Shown here: positions 16,288 to 24,875 of the stretch, piece after piece
How the letters are laid out: the number at the start of each line of letters is the position of its first letter
Numbering within the stretch: the first letter of the stretch is position 1
DNA from: Aquabacterium olei
GTDB lineage: Bacteria > Pseudomonadota > Gammaproteobacteria > Burkholderiales > Burkholderiaceae_C
Direction: 5' to 3'
Length of the DNA stretch: 36,240 bases
NCBI GenBank assembly: GCA_029279925.1
Contig: JAJUHM010000004.1
Coordinates: 1-36,240 of the forward strand
The notes under the pieces: model-generated
What the model was told of the DNA's origin: nothing
The model's input: only the letters and a program-made list of their open reading frames with translations
The model's database searches: none
Program-made: the position numbers and the translations under genes

Positions 16288-17322
16288 ATGCGCTTCTGGG
16301 ATTTCAAGCGGAGTTCAGCCAGCGTGCGGCTGCTGGTCGAGTTTGGCCAGGAGCGGGGGCTGGACGCCGCCCGGATCCTGTCGCGCTCACGGTTGAAGGT
16401 GGCCGATCTGGCCGATCCGGCGATCGAACTGGAGGCCAGCCAGGAGCTGTGCGTGGTGGGCAACCTCATCCGCGCCTGCAGGCAACCGGGCCTGGGGCTG
16501 GAGGTGGGCATGCGCTACAACTTCGCGTCCTACGGGCTGTGGGGTCTGGGCCTGATCAGCAGCGCCACCGCGGGTGATGCCCTGGCGCTGGCCCTGCGCT
16601 CCATCCCGCTGACGTTCGCGTTCTGCCGCATATCGGGCGGGCTGGACGGTGAGACCTACACCGTGACCTTCGAGCCTCCCGACGTCGAGCCGGCCGTGCA
16701 GCGCTTTCTGGTCGAGCGCGACGTGGCGGCGGCGGCCCGCTTGATGAAGGAGGTGCTGGGAGCGGAGTTCGCCTTGACCCGGTTTACCCTTCAGCACCAG
16801 GTCGAACGGGGGGCGAGCAGCATCGAGGCGCTCGCGCGCATGGCCGGGGTGCGGCCCGAGTTCGGCGCCCGCTGCACCAGCCTGTCCTTTGATCCCAGCA
16901 AGCTGGCACTGCGGCTGCCTCAGGCCAACCCCGTCACGGTGGCCATGTGCGAGCGGGCGTGCGACGAGCTGATGGAGCGGCGCCGCGCCCGCCTGGGCAC
17001 CAGCGAGTGCCTGCGTCAGTACCTGGAAGCGGCCCCCAGCCATGCCGCACCGGACCTGCCTCAGGCAGCACGGGCGCTGGGGCTCAGCGACAGGACGTTG
17101 AAGCGACGGCTGCAGGACGAAGGCATCTCTTACAGAGTGCTGCTTGCCGAGGTACGCGGCCGCCAGGCCAACCGCTTGCTCGAGGATGAAACGCTGTCGC
17201 TCACGGAGATCGCCGAGCGCATGGGCTTCAGCGATCTGTCCAGCTTCTCGCAGGCCTACAAGCGGTGGTTTGGCGTGGCGCCGAGCGTCGGGCGAGCCGG
17301 CACCCAGACCCGTGGTGTGTGA
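16288..17322 (+). CDS. AraC-family transcriptional regulator (arabinose-binding-like N-terminal domain)
   Basis: A 344-residue regulator of the OruR/ArgR-like AraC subgroup. The start at 16288 (MRFWDFKRSS) was chosen because the longer frame to 16171 runs into the divergent gene. Residues about 15-200 form the sensor domain, with a YGLWGLGLISSATAGDAL segment typical of this subgroup. The C-terminal double HTH shows QAARALGLSDRTLKRRLQDEG and LTEIAERMGFSDLSSFSQAYKRWFG. It is divergent from the Baeyer-Villiger monooxygenase/hydrolase pair and probably activates it in response to a ketone or its product, as MekR does in methyl ethyl ketone degradation. The ligand is inference. Confidence 0.88.
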   Translation: MRFWDFKRSSASVRLLVEFGQERGLDAARILSRSRLKVADLADPAIELEASQELCVVGNLIRACRQPGLGLEVGMRYNFASYGLWGLGLISSATAGDALALALRSIPLTFAFCRISGGLDGETYTVTFEPPDVEPAVQRFLVERDVAAAARLMKEVLGAEFALTRFTLQHQVERGASSIEALARMAGVRPEFGARCTSLSFDPSKLALRLPQANPVTVAMCERACDELMERRRARLGTSECLRQYLEAAPSHAAPDLPQAARALGLSDRTLKRRLQDEGISYRVLLAEVRGRQANRLLEDETLSLTEIAERMGFSDLSSFSQAYKRWFGVAPSVGRAGTQTRGV

Positions 17323-17358
17323 GAGCCCGCCCGTCCCGCCCCATGGGTTCAGGCGCCG

Positions 17359-18372
17359 TCATTCAACCGCCACCGCCTCGTCCTCCGCATGCCGATCCGG
17401 CTCGGTCGTGCACAGGATCTCGCCCAACACCGACGTGGCGTAGTTCCCGGCAGGCAGCGAGAACGTGATCACCAGCTGATCGGCGTGCGGCCATTCCCAC
17501 GCCATCTCGCCCGGGCTTGCCACCAGAGAGCGCCGCTCCTGATCCAGCCCGGCGTGCTCCATGCCATCGCACAAGACGGCATGGCGTTCGGCCACACCGT
17601 TCTCCAGCGCCTGCGCCTGATCGGTCGTGGTCACGCGCCCCCGTCCCCAGAGCGGCCCGGTCGGCTGGCCCGCCTCGTCCATGACGTCGCCGGGCAGGGT
17701 CTTGCCCCAGAGCCCCTGCTGGATGCGCAGCGCCAACACTTCGTTGAACACGAAGGATCGCACCGCCGACAGGTAGATGCCCTTCTTCTTCGGGTTGCGC
17801 ACGCGGATCTCGCGCGCCAGCATGGCCCGGCCCTGCTCGACGTTGCCGCCGTCGTGCCCGAAGCGCTGCGCGCCGAAGTAGTTCGGCACGCCGTGTGACG
17901 CCACAGCCTTCAGGTTTGCCTCGATGGCATCGCGGTCGCCGGTCACGTCGCGCAGCACGATGCGGAACCGGTTGCCCAGCAGGTCGCCAGGGCGCAGCTT
18001 CTTCACGTGGCGGCTCTGGCCCAGCACCTTGAACTCCGGGTGCTGAAGCTGGGTCAGGTCGGGGGTCTCGCCCTTGGGCAGGTAGATGCTGAACCACTGG
18101 CGGGTGATGGCGTAGCGGTCCTTGAGGCCGGCATAGCCCACGTCCCGCTCCTCCACGCCCGCGGCCGCGGCCAGTTGCTGGGCGACGAACGCGGTGTTGG
18201 CGCCGTTCTTCTCGACATCCAGCCAGAGGTGTTCACCCGCACCGGAGGGCAGCTGCAGCGGCAGCTCGGTCACGATGAAGTCCTCGTTGAGGCGTTTCAG
18301 GGTGGCACGGGCGCCGCTGGCCGGATAAGCGTGAGGCCATTGCGGCAAGGTTGTGTAGTGAGCGTCGGTCAT
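17359..18372 (-). CDS. truD: tRNA pseudouridine(13) synthase TruD
   Basis: This enzyme isomerises uridine 13 of tRNA-Glu to pseudouridine. The protein is 337 residues, close to the 349 of E. coli TruD. Key features are NEDFIVTE near residue 29, the catalytic Asp85 in YAGLKDRYA, the conserved PNYFGAQRFG motif, and an inserted TRUD domain from about 150. It is convergent with the AraC gene, with 36 bases between them. It is a housekeeping gene with no functional link to its neighbours. Confidence 0.95.
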   Translation of the reverse strand: MTDAHYTTLPQWPHAYPASGARATLKRLNEDFIVTELPLQLPSGAGEHLWLDVEKNGANTAFVAQQLAAAAGVEERDVGYAGLKDRYAITRQWFSIYLPKGETPDLTQLQHPEFKVLGQSRHVKKLRPGDLLGNRFRIVLRDVTGDRDAIEANLKAVASHGVPNYFGAQRFGHDGGNVEQGRAMLAREIRVRNPKKKGIYLSAVRSFVFNEVLALRIQQGLWGKTLPGDVMDEAGQPTGPLWGRGRVTTTDQAQALENGVAERHAVLCDGMEHAGLDQERRSLVASPGEMAWEWPHADQLVITFSLPAGNYATSVLGEILCTTEPDRHAEDEAVAVE

Positions 18373-18406
18373 GAGGCGCTCACGTTAGCAGATACGGACC
18401 GGCTGT

Positions 18407-21400
18407 CTACCTGACAGGGGGCAGTCCACCCGGCCCTGACGGCTTCATCCAGACCATGTACAGCGCTGGTACAAAGACCAGCGTCAGCACGGTGGCGGCG
18501 ATGAGCCCGCCCATGATCGACATGGCCATCGGCCCCCAGAAGACGCTGCTGCTCAAGGGCACCATGGCGAACACCGCGGCGGCGGCCGTCAACACCACCG
18601 GGCGCGCGCGCCGTACGGTTGCTTCCACAACGGCCTGCGCCTGTGGCATGCCCGAGGCGATGTCGCTGTCGATCTGGTCGACCAGGATCACGGCGTTGCG
18701 CATGATCATCCCACCCAGCGCAATCACGCCCAACAACGCCACGAAGCCGAAGGGCGCGTTGAAGATGAGCAGCGCCGGCACCACCCCGATGAGGCCGAGG
18801 GGCGCGGTCAGAAAAACCATCCACATGCGCGAGAAGCTCTGCAGCTGCATCATCAGGATCAGCAGCATCACCACGAGCATCAGCGGAAAGACGGCGAACA
18901 GTGCCTGATTCGACTTGTCGCTTTCTTCGATGGCACCGCCTTGCTCGATGCGGTAGCCGGGTGGCAGCTTGTCGATGATCGGCTGGAGCGAAGGCCAGAT
19001 CTTCATCGTGGCCGAGGGACCCTGCACACCATCGCGCACATCGCTGCGCACGGTGAGCACCATGTCGCGGTTACGGCGCCACAGTACAGGCTCCTCGAAG
19101 GTGGGCGTCAGCGTGGCCACCTGCGAAAGCGGCACGATGGCACCGCTGCGGGTGAAGAGGTTCACATCGCCAAGCTGCTCCAGCGCCAGGCGCTCGCTAG
19201 GGGCGGCGCGCAAGGTCACGTCGATGAGGTCTTCGCCGCGACGAATCTGCGTGGCGGGCGCTCCGCTCAACACTATCTGCATCATGGCCGAGACATCAGC
19301 GCTGGTGATGCCCAGAAGGCGCGCCTTGTCCTGGTCCAGCTGCACGCGCAAGGCCCTCACCTGCTCGTTCCAGTCCAGCTGGGTGTCGCGCACCAGGGGG
19401 CTTTGCCGCACGGCATCACGCACCTGGTAGGCGATCTCGCGAACCTTGCCCGTGTCCGGTCCCACCACGCGGAACTGCACCGGGAAGCCCACAGGCGGCC
19501 CGAACTCGAAGCGCGTGACACGTCCGCGCAGGTCGGGGAAGGCACGCTCGGCGGCAAAGAGGTCGAGCAACCGGCGCCGCACGGCCTCACGGTCGGCCAC
19601 GTTGGCCGTCTTGATCACGATCTGCGCATAACTCGGGTTGGGCAGCTCGATGGGCAGCGACAGGAAGAAGCGCGGCGCACCAGCACCCGTGTAGGCGCTG
19701 AAGTGCTGAACCTGGGGATCGTTCTTGAGGATGTGTTCGAAGCGCTTGACCTGGGCTTCGGTGGCCGAGAACGACGCACCTTCTCGCAGGCGCAGGTCAA
19801 CGATGAGCTCCAGCCGGGAAGCTGTCGGGAAAAACTGCTGCTGCACGAGGCCCATGCCGGCAATCGCGCTGGCAAAGAGGACCCCGGTGACACCCAGCAC
19901 CATCACGCGGTGGGCCATGCACCACTGCAGGAGTCGGCGCAGACGTTGGTAGAGCGGCGTCGCGTAGGGGTCGTGGGCTGCGCCCCCATGCGCCTTCATG
20001 TTCTTTGGCAGCAGCACAACGCCGAGGTAGGGCGTGAAGACGACGGCCACGAACCAGGATGCGATCAAGGCAACGCCCACCACCCAGAAGATGCCGCCGG
20101 CGTACTCGCCGCTGATGGACTTGGCAAATCCCACCGGCATGAAGCCGGCCACCGTGACCAGCGTGCCAGTCAGCATGGGAAAGGCTGTGGAGGTATAGGC
20201 GAAGGTGGCCGCGCTGATGCGGTCCCAACCCTGCTCGATCTTCACGACCATCATTTCGACGGCGATGATGGCGTCGTCCACCAGCAGGCCCAGCGCAATG
20301 ATCAACGCACCCAGCGAGATGCGGTCCAGGCTCCAGCCGGCGGCCAGCATCACGATGGCCACGATGGCCAGCACCAAAGGCACGGACGCGGCCACCACGA
20401 TGCCTGTGCGCCAGCCCAGAAAGAGGAAACACACCGCCAGCACGATGGCCAGCGCCTCCAGGAAGGCGCGTTCGAACTCCCACACCGACTCCGCAACAAT
20501 GGTCGGCTGGTCGGCCACTTTCTCCACCGCCACGTCCACGGGCAGACCGGCCTTCAGCGCAGTCATGCGCGCCTCGAGTTCCTCGCCGAGCTTCAGGATG
20601 TTGCCGTGTCGATCGAAGGTGATGGCAAGCATCAGCACGGGTTTGCCGTCATGCCGCACGGTGAACGTCGGCGGGTCTTCCAGGCCTGACGTGACCTTCG
20701 CGACATCGCCCAGGCGCAGCAGCTTGCCACCGGCCGCGATGGACACGTCGGCCACATCCCGTGCGTCGCGCAAGCTGCCATCCACCCGTACAAACACCTG
20801 ATCGCTTCGGCCTTCGGACGAGCCAGACGGGCTGACGGTGTTCTGACGCGCAAGCGCCTCGATCACGGTCTGCACGCTGATTCCCAGTGACGCCAGCCTC
20901 TGGCTGGAGAACTCGACGTGAACCTTCTCGGCCTGCCGGCCAAACACGTCCACCTTCGTCACACCGGAAAGCCCCTGAACGTCGCGCTTGATGTCCTCGG
21001 TCAACACCTGCAATTCAGGCCAGCTCAGATCCGGAGCGCTGATGGCGTACATCACGCTGTAGACATCGCTGAACTCGTCATTGAAGATCGGGCCGAGCAC
21101 GCCCTCCGGGAACTGGTGACGCACATCGCCAATCTTCTTGCGCGCCTGGTACCACGCCCGCTCGAGATTGGCCTTGGACGTGCCACCCTTCATCCACAGG
21201 TTGACCGCGCCATAGCCCTGGCGCGAGAAGCTGCGGATGAAGTCGACGCCCTCGATCTTCTGCAGCTCGCGCTCCATGCGGTTGAGCACCTGGTCCTGCA
21301 CCTGCTGGGCCGAAGCCCCTGGCCATGCCACCATGGCGGTCATCGTCGGCACCATGAACTGCGGGTCTTCCAGGCGGCCCAGCCGCGTGAAGGCGAACGC

Positions 21401-21487
21401 GCCCACCAGCAGGCTACCGATCATGAAGAACAGCACCATGGCGCGGTGCGTGACGGCCCACTCCGACAGGTTGAACGACTTCATCAC
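18407..21487 (-). CDS. RND efflux transporter permease (AcrB/MdtB-like)
   Basis: The proton-driven inner-membrane pump of a tripartite efflux complex, 1026 residues with the usual 12 transmembrane helices and two large periplasmic loops. The proton-relay pair is present in TM4: GLLVDDAIIAVEMM (two adjacent Asp). In TM10, IALGGMIMRNAVILVDQ aligns with the AcrB segment containing the relay Lys940, but here the residue is Arg. The start overlaps the adaptor stop (ATGA). It ends with TAG at the natural family end, which shows TAG works as a normal stop in this organism. It is the last gene of the OMF-adaptor-permease operon. Substrates are unknown; hydrophobic drugs or solvents are likely. Confidence 0.94.
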   Translation of the reverse strand: MMKSFNLSEWAVTHRAMVLFFMIGSLLVGAFAFTRLGRLEDPQFMVPTMTAMVAWPGASAQQVQDQVLNRMERELQKIEGVDFIRSFSRQGYGAVNLWMKGGTSKANLERAWYQARKKIGDVRHQFPEGVLGPIFNDEFSDVYSVMYAISAPDLSWPELQVLTEDIKRDVQGLSGVTKVDVFGRQAEKVHVEFSSQRLASLGISVQTVIEALARQNTVSPSGSSEGRSDQVFVRVDGSLRDARDVADVSIAAGGKLLRLGDVAKVTSGLEDPPTFTVRHDGKPVLMLAITFDRHGNILKLGEELEARMTALKAGLPVDVAVEKVADQPTIVAESVWEFERAFLEALAIVLAVCFLFLGWRTGIVVAASVPLVLAIVAIVMLAAGWSLDRISLGALIIALGLLVDDAIIAVEMMVVKIEQGWDRISAATFAYTSTAFPMLTGTLVTVAGFMPVGFAKSISGEYAGGIFWVVGVALIASWFVAVVFTPYLGVVLLPKNMKAHGGAAHDPYATPLYQRLRRLLQWCMAHRVMVLGVTGVLFASAIAGMGLVQQQFFPTASRLELIVDLRLREGASFSATEAQVKRFEHILKNDPQVQHFSAYTGAGAPRFFLSLPIELPNPSYAQIVIKTANVADREAVRRRLLDLFAAERAFPDLRGRVTRFEFGPPVGFPVQFRVVGPDTGKVREIAYQVRDAVRQSPLVRDTQLDWNEQVRALRVQLDQDKARLLGITSADVSAMMQIVLSGAPATQIRRGEDLIDVTLRAAPSERLALEQLGDVNLFTRSGAIVPLSQVATLTPTFEEPVLWRRNRDMVLTVRSDVRDGVQGPSATMKIWPSLQPIIDKLPPGYRIEQGGAIEESDKSNQALFAVFPLMLVVMLLILMMQLQSFSRMWMVFLTAPLGLIGVVPALLIFNAPFGFVALLGVIALGGMIMRNAVILVDQIDSDIASGMPQAQAVVEATVRRARPVVLTAAAAVFAMVPLSSSVFWGPMAMSIMGGLIAATVLTLVFVPALYMVWMKPSGPGGLPPVR

Positions 21488-22596
21488 AGGCTCCCTGGGC
21501 GCTTGACGGCCTGCACCTTCATGCCTGCGTCCAGCTTTTGCGCGCCGGCCGAGACCACCATGGCGCCATCCGGCAAGCCGGCCACACGGACCCGGTCGGT
21601 CGATTGCGATAACAGCGTCACGGTCTGGCGTGTCAAGGTGCCGGACCGGTCGTTGACCAGCCAGACCGACGGGGCCGTCTGGGTGCTGAGCAGCGCGCCC
21701 GCCGGCAGTTCCGCCGAGGCGGTGCCGCCCCTCCGGGTCAGCCGGACGTCGGCTGTCACGCCCATGCGCAGCCCCTCTGGTGGCGACACGATGGCGTAGC
21801 GTGCCCGGAAGGTTCGGGCCTGCGCCGAAGCACTGGGCGACAGCTCGCGCAGGTTCAGCCTGACTTCGTACGGCACGCCTGCGACGCGTGCTTGCCCGAT
21901 GCGATTGCGCACATCAGCGGCAAGGACTTCAGGCACCTCCACTTCCACTTCCAGCTCGCCGGGCTTGGCCACTGCGATCACGGGCTGGCCTTCCGAGACC
22001 ATCTGCCCCACTTCCAACTGCAGGCCGGTCACCACGCCGTCGAAGGGCGCTGACAGCACGGCGTAGCCCACTCGATTGCGCAGCACGTCCAATTGGCGTT
22101 CCGCCTGTACGAGGCGCGCGCTGGCGGCATCCGATCGCGCCTGCTGACGCTCTTGGTCCGCTGCGCCGACAGACCCGTCCTGCATCAGCCGCGTGAAGCG
22201 CGCTGCATCGCTGGCGGCCTGTGCGGCATCCACCTGGGCCGCCCGAAGTTGTTCGGCCGCGGCATCGGCGGCCAACTGGTAGTCGGCCGCGTCGATGCGG
22301 GCCAGCGGCTGACCGGCACGCACGGTCTGACCGATGTCCACCAGCCGGGCCGTGACCTTGCCTCCAGCCCGGAATGCCAGGTTGCTTTCGATGCGCGGGC
22401 GTATGGCGCCCCTCAGGACGCGCACGTCCTCACCCTGGTCGTTGTGGACGGTCGAAACGTAGACGGCCGGGATCGGCGCCGCCTTTTCTGGCGGCGGGGA
22501 GCAGGCCGACAACGTCACCAGAGCGCTGAGGGCCAGCCCCTGCCAGGCCAGCGAGGGGCGCACGTTGCTCAAGCGGAGATCAAAGAAGTGGGTCAT
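21484..22596 (-). CDS. RND efflux periplasmic adaptor (membrane fusion lipoprotein)
   Basis: A 370-residue membrane fusion protein linking the permease to the outer-membrane channel. An N-terminal lipoprotein signal is visible, ending in the lipobox LSAC at about residues 29-32. Then come the barrel-sandwich half NLAFRAGGKVTARLVDIGQ, a coiled-coil hairpin (about residues 100-170, rich in Ala/Gln/Arg/Asp), the second lipoyl half YAVLSAPFDGVVTGLQLEVGQMV, and the beta-barrel with ARTFRARYAIVSPPEGLRMG. Its start overlaps the outer-membrane factor stop codon and its stop overlaps the permease start, both ATGA. Confidence 0.94.
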   Translation of the reverse strand: MTHFFDLRLSNVRPSLAWQGLALSALVTLSACSPPPEKAAPIPAVYVSTVHNDQGEDVRVLRGAIRPRIESNLAFRAGGKVTARLVDIGQTVRAGQPLARIDAADYQLAADAAAEQLRAAQVDAAQAASDAARFTRLMQDGSVGAADQERQQARSDAASARLVQAERQLDVLRNRVGYAVLSAPFDGVVTGLQLEVGQMVSEGQPVIAVAKPGELEVEVEVPEVLAADVRNRIGQARVAGVPYEVRLNLRELSPSASAQARTFRARYAIVSPPEGLRMGVTADVRLTRRGGTASAELPAGALLSTQTAPSVWLVNDRSGTLTRQTVTLLSQSTDRVRVAGLPDGAMVVSAGAQKLDAGMKVQAVKRPGSL

Positions 22597-24089
22597 GGCT
22601 GGCTTTCAGACGTGGGGCTGGGATGGGGCGTGGTGCGGGAGGCGACTGGGGAAGCAGGGCCTGAGCCCTGGGTGGACGGCCATCCGCCGCCCACAGCCGT
22701 GGCCAGCTGGACGGTGCTGAGCGCCAGTTGCGTCTGGCCGTCGAGGGCGGCCAACTCGGAGGCCAGCACGGCACGTTGCGCGTCAAGCAGTTGCAGCAGG
22801 TCGATCTGACCTTCTCGGTGAAGCGATTCAGCGTGGCGCAGGCCCGCCCGCCTTTGCTGGACACTGGCGGCCAGAGCGGTAAGGCGATCGCGGTCCTGCG
22901 ACAAGGCCACGAGGCTGTCGTCCACATCCTTGATGGCGCCCAGCACGGCCTTCTCGAATCGCAGGGTGGCCATGCGCTCCTGGGCCGACTGTCGCTCCAC
23001 CGCGGCGCGCAAGCGGCCGGCGTCGAACAGCGGCACCGTGAAGGCCAACGCAGCGGTGCTGTAACCAACGGGCGTCAGGTCCAGGGCGTTGAGGCGCAGA
23101 TCCTGGCGCCCGAGCACCGTAGCCAGGAAGAACTTGGGCCACCGGTCAGCGTGTGCCATGCGCAGGCGCGCGGCCTCGGCCAAGAGCTGATGTTGCGCCA
23201 CACGCAGATCCGGGCGGCGCATCAAGAGGTCCACCGGCTGCCCAGCCGACAGACTGGGTGGCTTGGGCAACGCGGGCAGTGCGGACTGGTCCAGCTCGCG
23301 CAGCGGTCGGTTCGGATTGGCCCCCACCAACACCGCGAGTTGGGTCTCCATCACAGCAGCAAAGGTGCGCAGAGGCGGCAGTTGCGCAGCGAGCGATTGC
23401 ACCTCGCCTGCAGCGCGGGCCACGTCAAACCGGCTGGCCAGACCGGCTGCTTCCCGGCTCCGAGTCAAACGCTCCGTGTCGACCTGCGCCTCCAACAAAG
23501 CCTCGAGCTTGGCCAGTCTCAGTCGCGCGCCTTGCCACATGATGTACTGCCGCGCCACCTCGCTGCTCACCATCCATCGGGCAACGTCAACCGCGTCGTC
23601 CGCGCTCAGCGCGCCCAGTTCGGCAGCGTCGGCACCCGCGCGCACTGCGCCGAACAGATCGAGCTCCCAGCCCAACTCCAGCGCCCTTCTGTAGGCCCGT
23701 GTGTCCGGCTTGCCCTGCTTGACCCGGTCCGGCAAGCCGCTGCGCTCATCCGATGCAGACCCCGTGAGCGACACGGTGGGCCCAAGCCGGGAGGCCGCCG
23801 CCGTCTGCCCTGCCCGGGCCTGACGCACGCGCTGCTTCGCGATGCGAACGTCGTGGTTGACCGCCTGGGCGCGCTCGACCAAGGCGATGAGCGCTTCGTC
23901 GCCAAAGCCGCGCCACCAGGTCGTGTCGACCGACGCGACGAGATCGGGCGCATGGCGGAAGCCAGCATCGACGGTGGCCGACACATCAGGCGGCTCGGGC
24001 GCAGGGGCCGCACAGGCGGACAGCAAGGCGGCCAGGCACAAGGCAAACGCGGGCGGCCATGGCCGATATCGCAAGGTCAAGGTGGACAT
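22593..24089 (-). CDS. Outer-membrane efflux lipoprotein (NodT/OprM family)
   Basis: The outer-membrane channel of the efflux system, 498 residues. The signal peptide ends in LSAC (about residues 24-27), so it is lipidated. The paired TolC/OEP repeats are evident: WWRGFGDEALIALVERAQAVNHDVRIAKQRVRQA and, in the second half, PVDLLMRRPDLRVAQHQLLAEAARLRMA. The start was set at the ATG at 24089 rather than 24122, because 24122 lies inside the -10 element and the transcript should begin near 24114. It is the first gene of the operon, an order (channel, adaptor, pump) opposite to the common mexAB-oprM type. Confidence 0.93.
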   Translation of the reverse strand: MSTLTLRYRPWPPAFALCLAALLSACAAPAPEPPDVSATVDAGFRHAPDLVASVDTTWWRGFGDEALIALVERAQAVNHDVRIAKQRVRQARAGQTAAASRLGPTVSLTGSASDERSGLPDRVKQGKPDTRAYRRALELGWELDLFGAVRAGADAAELGALSADDAVDVARWMVSSEVARQYIMWQGARLRLAKLEALLEAQVDTERLTRSREAAGLASRFDVARAAGEVQSLAAQLPPLRTFAAVMETQLAVLVGANPNRPLRELDQSALPALPKPPSLSAGQPVDLLMRRPDLRVAQHQLLAEAARLRMAHADRWPKFFLATVLGRQDLRLNALDLTPVGYSTAALAFTVPLFDAGRLRAAVERQSAQERMATLRFEKAVLGAIKDVDDSLVALSQDRDRLTALAASVQQRRAGLRHAESLHREGQIDLLQLLDAQRAVLASELAALDGQTQLALSTVQLATAVGGGWPSTQGSGPASPVASRTTPHPSPTSESQP

Positions 24090-24103
24090 GGGTGTCGGCC
24101 CGT

Positions 24104-24120
24104 GGTTGACAGTGTCTACC
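24104..24120. promoter_or_regulatory. TetR operator 1
   Basis: GGTTGACAGTGTCTACC is a 17-base near-perfect palindrome of the form GGT-n-GACA-n-TGTC-n-ACC. It covers the predicted transcription start of the efflux operon. Its partner (operator 2) is the same sequence in mirror image 32 bp away, centre to centre. Confidence 0.75.
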
Positions 24121-24150
24121 ATTGTGCAGGCATGCGGTAGACAGTGTCAA
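24121..24150 (-). promoter_or_regulatory. Predicted sigma-70 promoter of the efflux operon
   Basis: On the minus strand TTGACA (24150-24145) is a consensus -35 element, followed after 18 bases by CACAAT (24126-24121). The -35 lies inside operator 2 and the expected start point inside operator 1, so a bound repressor would block transcription. Confidence 0.6.
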
Positions 24151-24152
24151 CC
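24136..24152. promoter_or_regulatory. TetR operator 2
   Basis: GGTAGACAGTGTCAACC has the same GGT-n-GACA-n-TGTC-n-ACC palindrome as operator 1 in inverted orientation. With flanking bases the two sites form a 19-base inverted repeat with one mismatch around a 15-base spacer. Confidence 0.75.
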
Positions 24153-24206
24153 ACGGCTGCTCTGTTGCCTGATCCAGCGCCTCATGGCAGCGCTAGACTC
24201 ACCCGC

Positions 24207-24875
24207 ATGCCCAAGAAGCCCCCCTCACTCGCAGCGCCCCTCGAACTGCGCGAGGCATGCGTCATCGCTGCGCAGGAAGTCATCGCAGAAAAAGGCATCG
24301 AGAACCTGAGCCTGCGCGACGTGGCGCGCAGGCTCGGTGTGTCGCATCAGGCACCGTACAAGCACTACCCCAGCCGGGATCACCTCCTGGCCGAGGTGAT
24401 GCGGCGCTGCTTTCAGCGATTTGCTGCGCACCTCGATGCACGCGGGCACTTCGACACACCCCAGGAAGACTTGGCTGCGCTAGGACGCCAGTACCTCAGC
24501 TATGCGCGGGACCATCCCCTGGAATACCGCCTGATGTTCGATACACAGTGGCCCCAATCAGCAGAGCATCCAGACCTCATCAGGGACGCCGCCCACACTT
24601 TCGACATCCTGCGCAAGGTATTGCGACGTCTGCATGGTGACGCTGCTGCCGCGAACGACCGCGTGGATCTGGATGCCCTCTACATCTGGTCGACAGTACA
24701 TGGGATGGCTGGTGTGTTGAATGGCAACTGCATCGACAAGCTGAACCTGAAGCGGGCGGTCGTGGAGCAAGCCATCGAACACGCGATCGTGATGGTCGAG
24801 CTCGGGCTATCGCAGAGCTTCAGTGCCCGAGGCTCGGCGCCTCCGACGAAAGCAGCGAATCCGCCAGCACCCTGA
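24207..24875 (+). CDS. TetR-family repressor of the RND efflux operon
   Basis: A 222-residue TetR-family regulator. The N-terminal HTH is visible as LSLRDVARRLGVSHQAPYKHYPSRDHLLAEV (residues about 35-65); the C-terminal ligand-binding domain contains DHPLEYRLMFDTQWP and IWSTVHGMAGVLNGN, as in the TetR_C_13/WHG type. The start ATG 24207 was preferred over the in-frame GTG at 24144, which lies inside operator 2. It is divergent from the efflux operon, with two operators in between, so it very likely represses that operon and perhaps itself. Its last 56 bases overlap the end of the convergent LysR gene. Confidence 0.92.
   Translation: MPKKPPSLAAPLELREACVIAAQEVIAEKGIENLSLRDVARRLGVSHQAPYKHYPSRDHLLAEVMRRCFQRFAAHLDARGHFDTPQEDLAALGRQYLSYARDHPLEYRLMFDTQWPQSAEHPDLIRDAAHTFDILRKVLRRLHGDAAAANDRVDLDALYIWSTVHGMAGVLNGNCIDKLNLKRAVVEQAIEHAIVMVELGLSQSFSARGSAPPTKAANPPAP

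Noticed and set aside
18941-20689. Long plus-strand open frame (582 codons) opposite the RND permease
   Set aside because: His/Gln/Arg-rich composition without motifs; it is the antisense shadow of a clearly coding, motif-complete permease in high-GC DNA.
22728-24140. Plus-strand open frame (470 codons) opposite the outer-membrane factor gene
   Set aside because: Antisense shadow; it also runs through the operator region.
24120-24146. Longest-frame starts for the outer-membrane factor (24122) and TetR gene (24144)
   Set aside because: Both fall inside the promoter or operators; the ATGs at 24089 and 24207 fit family N-termini.
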